DNA from: Nipponacmea schrenckii
Lineage: Eukaryota > Mollusca > Gastropoda > Lottiidae
Assembly (NCBI GenBank): GCA_030562195.1
Contig: CM060200.1
Location: 17,918,001-17,982,000 of the forward strand
Length of the DNA: 64,000 nt
Direction: 5' to 3'
Position 1 is the stretch's first letter; every line of letters starts with the position of its first letter. Made by a program: the position numbers and the translations under genes. The notes below the pieces were generated by a model, which was not told the DNA's origin, did no database searches, and saw only the letters and a list, made by a program, of their open reading frames with translations. Shown here in pieces: positions 54,491 to 64,000 of this stretch.

Positions 54491-56809
54491 TTATAACAAC
54501 TTGCCTTACTTTACGATCAGATTAAATCGTTAATGTTACCCTCGACTTATTTTCAACGTTATATCATACTTGAGTCTATATAGATGATATAATATTTATT
54601 TATTTTTTGGGTCGCAATTTCGTTGGTTTATTTAATGTATCGATAAGCTTCAGAAGGAATGGAATATCAGCCTTAAAAAATTGTTGGTAATTTGTGTTTA
54701 CAATTTTGAGTCGAAATGGATAATTTGGGGGTTTTTTTTAGCCTAAATTAATTTATGTTTGAACCTTTGATATTGAATTTAAAACCCATAGATAATAGTT
54801 TTTATTTTAAGATGTCCAAACATCTGATAGTGTTTATTTGTTATTAAGGTCTGTCAAATCTACATAGCTCAATTTGAATTGTTTTCTTTAGTTTTTTAAG
54901 AAATTATTATTCAAATAAACATTATTTTTAAAGACTTTTTAAAGATTTTGTTTCAAGTGAAAAAATCAGACCCATGAAAAGAAGTTTAACACGCTAATAT
55001 TATGATAGAGTGTCGGATAATAAAGACAGACGAAGAGGATATTTAATATAAAGTGAAGAAAATATAGTATAAGTATAATATACTTACCAATTAATACTGT
55101 GGTAAAATATCAAATATTAAAATAACATCTGAAAACCTCAATCTCTACAGTTTCTCTCTTCTGTTGTATTCAATATCAGATTTTTTTAAAACTACGAGGT
55201 AATTTAATATGTTTGAATTTCATTCTAGTCCTAAAGTCCTGTTTTTAGCGTATTGTGAATATCTTTATTAACTTTACTAAACTGTTTTTGTTTGTAGAAG
55301 TTCTTTTCTCAGTGTTTTTGTAACTTCTAAAGCTCAAACATAATTCCGAAAGTTAAGTTTTATATTTGTTTTATCGTAAATAATAATAACTGATTTTCCA
55401 GACACACTTAATAACAAAATTACAAATATACTATTTAAATGTCTTCAGTTAATATCTACAATTTGTATGCTTGCTTACCGAATCCAATATCTACCGAAAA
55501 TATCACAACACAATGGAACAATAACGAAATCGTGTGTAGCTACTACATATATATCCTTGTATACATGCACTCTTATTGAATATTAGTCTGTCCTGGTATA
55601 ATATATATAACTTATTGAAAACCGATGGTAGGTATGATTATTGAATATTAGTCTGTCCTGGTATACATATATCTATACATATCTATATAACTTTAAGTAT
55701 ACATATTGAATATGTTTTTTAAATACGTTTAAATACCTCTTTCAGTTCTAAATATTGAAGTGTCATAAATACAGCCTTTCACCTGCTTAGTCACAAAAAT
55801 ATCTTTTCATTCGATGACGAATATAAAACACGAACTATTATTATATCAATACTAGCCTGAATCTATCTTTCTTCAGGACTTTCATTACTCATTATATTAC
55901 TAATATTAAATTAGTTGTATCAGTTGAGGCACAAGTGTTAATATTCCACGAAAACTTTGATTTATTCAATGTTTAAAAATATCGCAGGAACCATTTGCGT
56001 CACGGACACTCGTTTTTTAGATTTCATAAAAAAAAATTGTCGCATCCAAATTAAAAACACACTGAAATAAATAAACAAATAAAAAAGAAGGTACTAACAG
56101 TTAGATGAAATATCACAGTTGAATATCACTGATCAATATTCCAGAGAAATGTTGGTATCGATGAAAATAACGTCGTGGCACCGCGCACCTGTTTATGTTT
56201 CCAATTTTAAAGTCTGTATGTTAATTTCCGATTCAAGGTGTATATTGTGTGTGTGTATACTTGACAATGTATGGTGTATTGACAGGTCGTTTTACATTAT
56301 AAACACTATTGTTATACAAGATACATAGGATATTTAAGGCCCTACTCCGCATTAAGGTTGATAAACTTAATATTTACAATTTGACCTGCCTAAATAATGT
56401 CACTAAAAATTACTTATTTTTAAATCTCTTCAAATGCAATACAATACACTACAAATGTCTTCTCTTCCATTAAGATTTCCTACTAAGGCCAAGCTTAATC
56501 ATAATTTTTAGTACCGTTTGCACAAAGTTATTTCGACCAATCAATGGATATAACCCGAAGTAGAACAGTTATCAATGATATCTAGAAACTGGTTCTACTT
56601 GGTTGATTGGTTTGATCCTAGAATCTTAGTGACTTTCAACCACCTCATATATTTATTATAAGTCGTAGCAGTTCGTTTCTATTTCACAACATGTTACAAA
56701 ATGATGTTTTTAAATGACATGATAGAGCCGTCGTAATTTATTGTGTTTTATTCCAATACATGTCATTCAGCTGTTGCTATAATTATATCACATACATATA
56801 ACTACTGGT

Positions 56810-57446
56810 ATGTCAACCAGGTAACATCCACGAGGGCTGACTGAAGAGTTCTAAGATTTAGTGTGAAAGACCCATAGCTCGTCGATGGTTTTATGTCTTT
56901 TATCAGCGATGCTACATCTAGATGATGGCTAATGAGGAGTTACTGTCCTTGACAAGCAAAGAGGGGTATATTTTCATTTTGGTAAGGTCGGAATCTGATT
57001 GGGCCCAATTGAGCCATGCTATCACGGCGATCTACTTCAATCGAAATAGCCATAGATTGTTAAGGGATTTTCGAAACATAGCCATTTCCAACTTGTTGGT
57101 GATCATCGTTCTCGTGGTCAATCGACGAACTACTACAATAATATCATGCACCAGGGATAATTTCAGCAATGGTAACTGTTTAAAGCTATCCTGGACACAT
57201 CATCAAGGCAAACTCAACTACGCTTGAATTCAGCCAACTTCTAAACAGTAGCAAAGGAAAGAACATCGTCCACTAAAGTGAAGATTTAGCATCTGAACAC
57301 GTTCGCCGGATTCTTGTCGACATATATGCTTGGATACGTTGAAAATGTCGGACAAAATTATAATCTCGCTGTTTCTTGCAATCTGATTGAGTTGTATTCT
57401 TGTTAGAATTTATTATTTCGGTGTTCAGTCAGACTTGATAATAAAT
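56810..57446 (+). other. Unknown 0.63-kb insertion in the right arm
   Basis: The left arm passes directly from AGTCAATTGA to GATATCAGTAG (29,330-29,345). The right arm has about 635 bp in between, starting GTCAACCAGG and ending near GATAATAAAT. It has higher GC content than its surroundings and contains an open frame of 101 codons (56,922-57,227, MMANEELLSLTSKEG...). I do not recognise the protein. No terminal inverted repeats or poly-A are evident. Confidence 0.6.
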
Positions 57447-57599
57447 TCAATTGACTTTATATCTTCTTCTTTGTTCACAGATACATTTATGATACAGAGA
57501 TTCAAATTGTCGTTTCTGGTTTAATTAAGGATATAAGGCGTTGGAGTCAGACCCACCATGAGAGATCGTTTAAACAATGTATATGCTATATACAGTATA

Positions 57600-58733
57600 T
57601 GTCAGGGACATGCTTAGTTATGTATGGTTCTTAAGTGGTAATAAATCACACTAGCGTGGATTACAGCCGATTTAAATTTGATTTAAAAGTTTGTTGAAAT
57701 ATAATTTTGGGTTTTTCTTTTCAACAATTGACCCAAGTCTACGAAGAAATGCAAAAAGGCTGTGAACCTTGTTTCTGTGTGTTTCTTCCATGTAAGAAGC
57801 TTACGTAATGTCATGTGTGTTATTTCTATGTAAGAACCAAACATAATTTCATGTGTGTTATTTCTATGTAAGAACCAAACGTAATTTCATGTGTGTTATT
57901 TCTATGTAAGAACCAAACGTAATTTCATGTGTGTTATTTCTATGTAAGAACCAAACGTAATTTCATGTGTGTTATTTCTATGTAAGAACCAAACGTAATT
58001 TCATGTGTGTTATTTCTATGTAAGAACCAAACGTAATTTCATGTTTGTTATTTCTATATAAGAACCAAACGTAATTTCATGTGTGTTATTTCTTTTTGTT
58101 AGAACCCAAACGTAATTTCATGTGTGTTATTTCTATGTAAGAACCAAACGTAATTTCATGTGTGTTATTTCTATGTAAAAAACCATACGTAGTTTAATGT
58201 GTGTTATTTCTATGTAAGAACCATACGTATTTTCCCGTGTGTGTTATTTCTGTGTAAGAACCAAACGTAATTTCATGTGTGTTATTTCTTTGTAAGAAAC
58301 ATACGTAGTTTAATGTGTGTTATTTCTATGTAAGAACCATACGTAGTTTCCTGTGTGTTATTTCTATGTAAGAACCATACGTAGTTTCCTGTGTGTTATT
58401 TCTATGTAAGAACCATACGTAGTTTCTGTGTGTTATTTCTATGTAAGAACCATACGTAGTTTAATGTGTGTTATTTCTATGTAAGAACCAAACGTAGTTT
58501 CCTGTGTGTTATTTCTATGTAAGAACCATACGTAGTTTCCTGTGTGTTATTTCTATGTTTCGTGTATCTGGTGATAAATACTCGATGTCAATCGATGGCT
58601 ATCCGGCCAGGTCATTTGAGACTTCATATTTTTGAATTGAAAAAGCAGGCCTATACCTTCAAATCGGCTGTAATCCACGCTAGCGTGATGTTTATCAACG
58701 TAAGAACCATATATAACTTAAAATGTCCCTGAC
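57600..58733. mobile_element. Foldback-type element with internal minisatellite
   Basis: The left end TGTCAGGGACATGCTTAG and the right end in reverse complement TGTCAGGGACATTTTAAG agree over about 85 bp, including GCTAGCGTGGATTACAGCCG-type sequence. Between them lies a tandem array of about 40-bp units (57,790-58,555). The unit core TAAGAACCATACGTA is also present inside the terminal repeat. No target-site duplication could be read. Confidence 0.7.
57790..58555 (+). repeat. About 40-bp minisatellite, about 19 units
   Basis: The unit is TGTGTTATTTCTATGTAAGA followed by ACCAAACGTAATTTCA. The first units carry ACCAAACGTAATTTCA and the last ones ACCATACGTAGTTTCC, so two variants are segregated along the array. 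It corresponds to the arrays at 28,085-29,170 in the left arm. Confidence 0.9.
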
Positions 58734-58765
58734 ATTATTTTGATGCAGGCTGCAATATTACCGTA

Positions 58766-60761
58766 TATGGAAGACAATCCCTGCCAAAATTAATCATTCT
58801 TAATGCATAATTCGGTGTCAAACATTAGTACAGTAAAATCAACATTTGTACGCTTAATTTGACGTTCGTTCACTAAATTCATAATTTGTTGTTAAAAATG
58901 TATCATTCGAATAAAGAATATTACTGATCAAATTAACGATTAAGCCGAACTAATAGTGCCCACTTTTGAGAAATATTTCTCGCATTTCATGAGAACGATA
59001 ACATTATGACGACAAGTGGCGCTGCTCAATTTGAGTTGGGGCTTCGTACCTATTTGTCTGGCCAATTTTTATGACCGGCCAGTGGCTGTGTACAAAGTAA
59101 AGAATCTTATTATGAATTCCAATTTTATGATAAAAAGCGAATTTTTAAATCAAACTCTTGGTCCTCTTTATTCATTGGAATGTGAGATTTTGAGATAAAT
59201 ATGGTGCCTATAATGTTTTGAAAAATGGCCAATTTTTGTACAGTCCACAGCGATGGTAGGGGGGGGGGGGCGGCAGATATTTTGATGGAATTGGCAAAAT
59301 CCCAACAACATGGTTTCTTCAGACCTGTTGATATACAATAGTATTTTCATGCCAAGCTTAGTTACTGGCCAGTTAGAGATGAGGACTCATGAGGAAAAAT
59401 TGCCTGAGGCCAATATTTGGTTCGGATTCTGCCAATTCCATCATCAGCGTGTTCTCTTTAACATTGTTCATTTTTTCAAAAATTGGCCATGAAGAGTCTT
59501 CATCACTGACTGGCCAGTAACAAAGTTTGGCATAAAAATACTATTTCTTTGGAATTTTTGATTTATTCACAGGTATAAATGACTGGCCAGTCACTGAGTT
59601 TTGCATGAACATACCATTATATTGGAATTTTTGGGATATTTACAGGTCTGAAGGTATTTTGTGGGTAGGATCCTGCCAATTCCATCAAAAATTATGCCTC
59701 ACCACCATCACCGTGGACTGAAGAGGCCATGAAGAGTCTTCATCACTGACTGGCCAGTCACTAAGTTTGGCATGAAAATACTATTTCTTTTTTTTAATTT
59801 TTGGGATATTCACAGGTCTGAAGCACCATGAGCTTAGGATTCTGCCAATTCCATCAAAAAATATACCCCACCACCATCAGCGTGGACTATTCAAAAATTG
59901 TCCACTTTTTCAAAAATTGGCCATGGAGATTCTTCATCACTGACTGACCAGTAACAAAGTTTGGCATAAAAATACTATTTCTTTGGAATTTTTTATTTAT
60001 TCTCAGGTATGAAGGTACCATATGGTTAGGATTCTACCAAATTCCAACAAAAAATATACCCCACCACCATTAGCGTGGAAAAAATTAGCCATTTTTCAGA
60101 AAGTTTTCATCTCTAACTGGCCAGTAACTCTGCTTGGCATGAAAATACTACTATATTGGAATTTTAGATATAAGATACGTCTGAAGAAACCACGTTGTTG
60201 GGATTTTGCCAATTCCATCAAAATATCTGTCCCCCCCCCACCATCACTGTGGACTGTACAAAAATTGCCATTTTTCAAAACATTATAGGCACCATATTTA
60301 TCAAAAAATCTCACATTCCACGAATAAAGAGTACCAAGAGTTTGATTAAAAACTTCGCTTTTTATCATAGAATTGAAATTCATAATAAGATTCTTTACTT
60401 TGTACACAGCCACTGGCCGGCCATAAAAATTAGCCAGACAAATAAGGACGAGGCCCTAGCTCAAATTGAGCAGCGCCACTTGTCGTCATAATGATATAGT
60501 TCTCATGAAATGCGAGAAATGTTTTTCAACATTTGTTCGGTAAACTTCATTCGGCGGTATGAAGTGGGCACTATTAGTTCGGCTTGATCGTTAATTTGTT
60601 CAGTAATATTCTTTATTCGAATGATAAATTTTTAACAACAAATTATGAATTTAGTGAACGAATGTCAAATTAAGCGTACAAATGTTGATTTTACTGTACT
60701 AATGTTTGACACCGAATTATTTATTAAGAATGATTAATTTTGGCAGGGATTGTCTTCCATA
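58766..60761. mobile_element. 2.0-kb non-autonomous element with about 0.6-kb terminal inverted repeats
   Basis: The ends TATGGAAGACAATCCCTGCC and, at the far side, its reverse complement are perfect. The 6-bp sequence ACCGTA flanks the element on both sides (58,760-58,765 and 60,762-60,767). The inverted repeats extend to about 59,370 and 60,105. The interior (59,370-60,105) consists of degenerate repeats of about 200 bp containing CTGGCCAGTAACAAAGTTTG and TCTGCCAATTCCATCAAAA, related to the inner part of the terminal repeats. It encodes no transposase. A 6-bp duplication with long inverted repeats is seen in several DNA transposon groups; the superfamily is undetermined. Confidence 0.88.
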
Positions 60762-60789
60762 ACCGTATCAATTTCCCCTATCATGTAAC

Positions 60790-61576
60790 GGTTCACTGTC
60801 ATTTAGGCACACCTCATTTAGTCACAGTATTTTAGGAACACTTTATTTAGGCACACGGTCAGATAAGCACAGTGTTATTTAGGCACAGTGTTATTTAGGC
60901 ACAGTGTTATTTAGGCACAGCGTTTTAGGCACAATTTCAATTAGGCACACTAAAATTGGGCACACAGACATTTAGGCACAGTAAATTAGGCACACTTTCA
61001 ATTAGGCACACTCTTTTTAGGTACACGGTCATTTAGGCTCAGTCAACTAGGCTCGCCTTCAATTAGGCACACCTTTAAACTATATCAACATTTATTTACG
61101 CACACTTTTAATTAGGGACGCATTCACACATGGCCAGACACATCTCCTTTTTGCTTTTGTCTAAAATTGTATATTTTTTCACTTGGTAAGCTCACACACA
61201 CATACACATATCAAAGTAAGGTAAGTTCACGGATGAACATAATATATTGATCATTCTAGAGAACTAAAATTTTACGTTCATGTTAAGACGCAGTATCTCC
61301 CATCCACGTTCTGTGGTGCCGACTGTGCCTAAACGATATAGTATCGAATACATGTGTGCCCAATTGAATATGTGCCTGATTGAAGGTGTGCCTAAATGAC
61401 AGTCTGCCGAATTGTAGTGTGCCTTAAAAGAGTGTGCCTAATTCAAAGTGTGCCTAAATAACACTGTGGCTAAATGACAAATGCTTATCCAACCGTGTGC
61501 CTAAATGAAGTGTGCCTAAAGTCCTGTGTCTAAATGAAGTGTGCTTAAAAAATGTGTGCCTAAATGACTGCTTACC
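60790..61576. mobile_element. 0.79-kb MITE-like element made of inverted TTAGGCACAC repeats
   Basis: The element begins GGTTCACTGTCATTTAGGCA, and its other end in reverse complement begins GGTAAGCAGTCATTTAGGCA. The 8-bp sequence CATGTAAC flanks it (60,782-60,789 and 61,577-61,584). Each half consists of irregular copies of ATTTAGGCACAC, about 20 per side, in opposite orientation, around a centre near 61,110-61,310. An 8-bp duplication fits hAT-like or similar transposases acting in trans. No gene is present. Confidence 0.85.
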
Positions 61577-61584
61577 CATGTAAC

Positions 61585-62104
61585 AGCAGAAAACAACATT
61601 ACACCTAATATAAGTGCAAAACAATTTATTGTAAGACGAGGAACCTATGTGTTGGGAACCTGATACTGTTTAGTCAAACAGTCTATTAAAAGGCTTTCAG
61701 CTGTGAAGCGAATAATTTTGAAGGAGTTGTAATAGCAGACAGGTTTACAATGTAAAATTAATCAGGCAGAGACATACAATGTTTAATATTTTACAAGAAA
61801 CTGTAAAACAGCAGGGTGCTTCGTTAATTGCCCATACTTCTGTACGACTGCTTTGTGAAATACCTTTTATTAAAAGCTATACTTTTTTATCAACTTGTAC
61901 ACGTGTGCACAAGAAAAAATAAATAAAAAACATTAATGAAAATGATAAAAATAAAATTTTCTAATCTACCTCGGTAGTGAATGGAACGAATGGCTGTGTC
62001 TTTTGGTTAATCGTTTTTACTTTGATGTATTACGTATATATGAAATTGTGACTAGAAAATAGACCATAGTTTTAGAATCATCTCGGGTAAATAAAATCTA
62101 TTTC
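61585..62104. other. AT-rich non-coding stretch
   Basis: No gene or repeat was recognised between the MITE-like element and the next minisatellite. Confidence 0.5.
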
Positions 62105-62420
62105 TTTGATGAATAATAGTTTTGATAGGTATATATCAGTTTTCTCCTTGTGATATAAATAATAGTTTTGATAGGTATATATCAGTATTCTCCTTGTGAT
62201 ATGAATAATAGTTTTAATAGGTATATATCAGTTTTCTCCTTGTGATATGAATAATAGTTTTGATAGGTATATATCAGTTTTCTCCTTGTGATATAAATAA
62301 TAGTTTTGATAGGTATATATCAGTTTTCTCCTTGTGATATGAATAATAGTTTTGATAGGTATATATCAGTTTTCTCCTTGTGATATGAATAATAGTTTTG
62401 ATAGGTATATATCAGTTTTG
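62105..62420. repeat. About 46-bp minisatellite, about seven units
   Basis: It is the reverse complement of the left-arm array at 27,205-27,905 (AATAGTTTTGATAGGTATAT and CAGTTTTCTCCTTGTGATAT), with half the number of units. Confidence 0.9.
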
Positions 62421-62659
62421 GTGTAAATATTGATCATTTTACAACCATAACATTTCCCTGTATATCAGATTTGTTGTAGACGTCTAGATTACCATGGATA
62501 TTTAAATATTTCTTTGTAAAATTATCTGATTTATAGATAACGACGTCAGTGTTATAAATGTTCAGCAGAGTGAATAAATTATAAAGGCATGTTTCATACG
62601 TTTGACATATTTTTCGAATTCTATATCCCCCTCGATATCGCCCTTATTTTCATTTTCAG

Positions 62660-63040
62660 CTTTAAGTAAGCGAATAAACTTGCTGGAATATCTACCTACA
62701 GTCGTAAATAGGTGCAGGCTACAGGCCATTGAATTGTCCAGTGTGTTCAGAGCACCAGTTGTAAATTGTAAAAAAGGGAAATTTCAAAATGCATGGGCAA
62801 ATACGGGTCAATCTTAAGCAGGTGCGTCACACCGTTTTCTTTCGTTTACTCCTTACATTAATTCGAACCAATTGTATAACGCTGGGATTGTCCTGGGGTT
62901 GTTCTCGGATTGTCTTGGATTGTCTTTGATATTTTTTCTGCAGCCAGAATATTGCAAATACATTAGCATCTGTATTCAACGTTTATTCAATCCTCAGCAG
63001 GATAATATCGATAGCATGACAACATGGTATTTCAACTGAA
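62660..63040 (+). pseudogene. Decayed copy of the left-arm exon pair
   Basis: The counterpart of exon A starts after TTTTCATTTTCAG at about 62,661, but has indels that break the frame, and its donor has changed from GTAAAT to GCAAAT. The counterpart of exon B has lost its acceptor (ACAG to ACAT). If the left-arm exons are real, this copy is dead. Confidence 0.35.
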
Positions 63041-64000
63041 AGAACAACGTAAAGACAGTGTTTTTATGAAGGTTTAACATAATATAATTACATGTAGTTT
63101 GTATCTGATTATCGTGATAGAGTTGGAGTGAATTAAAGGTCGCTTCACACTACTGACAGTGCCAGTGCTCCCGAAGGTGTCTTCCCATTAGAGCTAGATG
63201 TTTGAGCTATCTCTCATCGGGACTAATTTTCTTTCCCGTTTTGACTACATTAATTTATTCCATCAAGCTAGGGTTAAGTAACACTAACTGTCCTAGCCCT
63301 AGTTTTAGTAGATAGTTTTAGAGAAGATCACTGGTAGCTAATTGAACAGGATAGTTTAGATAATCGCGACTCATTGCTTTCTAGCTAGTTGGAGAGGGTA
63401 GTTTAGATTTATTGTGACTCAAATTCAAATTCAAATTCTTCATTTCTTGCTCATGAGATACAAATAAATATTTACATATTTAGGAACGGCAACGATCAGG
63501 GCTTGACTTTGTTCAACTATGACATTATGATATAATCAATAAAAAAAACATTATAACATATACACACGTTGTATTAGTGCATATTAACTAAATATCTTAT
63601 CTCGTTTTCTAGTTGCATAAATAAATATTTCCCCAAATTGATAAGTCCGCTGATGTTATGGGCATTAACTATTTGTATCGGTTTAAAAACAGTAGATTTA
63701 TTAAAGTAGTATGTTTTTAATATACCGAACTCTTAAATTGACATAAAATAGAAAAATAAAAAATAAAATATTTACAATATATACAAAACCTGTCTTCACG
63801 TTTAATTTTGTCATAACGACCTCTTTCTATTTGTAAATTATGACTTGACAATCTTATCCTACTTATTTCCATTTCCATAAAGATGTAAAGAGTTGTTACA
63901 AATCATATGTCCATAAATAGAAGCTTTAGGCGAAATACAGATGTTTTCATAACACTCTTGTTTCAAAATATAAATCAACTGGTCTTGATAGTATGGTTAT

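Larger units (their letters stand above)
54085..63870. repeat. Right arm of the large inverted duplication
   Basis: This is the partner of 25,270-34,665 in reverse complement. It is longer in the middle because of several insertions (SINE, unknown 0.63-kb insert, two inverted-repeat elements), and it lacks the 66-bp expansion of the left arm. Matching ends at about 63,870, before the window ends. Confidence 0.88.

Noticed and set aside
56119..56328. Exon of a membrane protein conserved between arms
   Set aside because: Possible AG and GT borders exist (after AATATTCCAG and before GTGTAT), but the phase does not fit the exon pair at 26.6-27.0 kb and no domain is recognised. It is kept only as a conserved segment.
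57600..58733. hAT assignment of the foldback element from its CAGGG-like end
   Set aside because: No 8-bp target duplication is visible on either possible end definition.
25270..63870. Inverted repeat as a pure assembly artefact
   Set aside because: The arms differ by many substitutions, private insertions with target duplications and different array sizes, which an artefact would not produce, though long-read confirmation is still the decisive test.

Overview
The window is AT-rich, intron-bearing animal DNA. Its mixture of Tx1/L1-like and CR1/L2-like LINEs, DIRS/Ngaro-type tyrosine-recombinase (YR) retrotransposons, a Penelope-like element, tRNA-derived SINEs, short TTAGGG tracts and P2X7-like and THAP domain remnants fits a lophotrochozoan invertebrate, most likely a mollusc. 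That placement is inference from element content. No bacterial operons, rRNA genes, true tRNA genes or CRISPR arrays are visible. One 500-base assembly gap lies at 45,895-46,394.

0-10 kb: the only convincing host gene is a tandemly duplicated five-exon receptor gene on the minus strand. Copy 1 (5,681 to 694) encodes a signal peptide, a CUB-like four-cysteine ectodomain, a Thr/Ser-rich stalk, one membrane segment and a cytoplasmic tail with tyrosine motifs; every splice phase agrees and the predicted length is 359 aa. The intron before its membrane exon is filled by about 37 copies of a 67-bp repeat. Each unit is the 3' end of that intron plus the first 45 bp of the membrane exon, so each carries its own splice acceptor and reads half a membrane segment followed by a stop. 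Copy 2 (9,233 to about 6,656) keeps exons 1-3 but has only these repeat units and no tail exon, so it can encode only a tail-less protein. I regard this as the most interesting system here.

10-25 kb: a broken THAP-domain gene; a degraded YR retrotransposon (12.5-16.6 kb) whose gag start resembles the ORF1 of a nearby LINE; a broken P2X7-like zinc-binding gene; a CR1/L2-type LINE fragment; a second degraded YR retrotransposon; and a SINE flanked by interstitial telomere-like repeats.

25-64 kb: a large inverted duplication. The left arm (about 25.27-34.67 kb) is the reverse complement of the right arm (about 54.08-63.87 kb), with a 19-kb spacer. The arms share unique sequence, a possible receptor exon pair and the same minisatellite seeds, but have since diverged. 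A 66-bp repeat is expanded about 48-fold only in the left arm. The right arm alone carries a SINE, an unknown 0.63-kb insert and two non-autonomous inverted-repeat elements whose target-site duplications can be read directly. The spacer holds a Tx1-like LINE cut at its 3' end at the arm boundary, minisatellites, a Penelope-like element with an SGNH-type ORF1, and an internally deleted Tx1-like LINE. Apart from the receptor locus, nearly all coding sequence is transposon-derived and broken.
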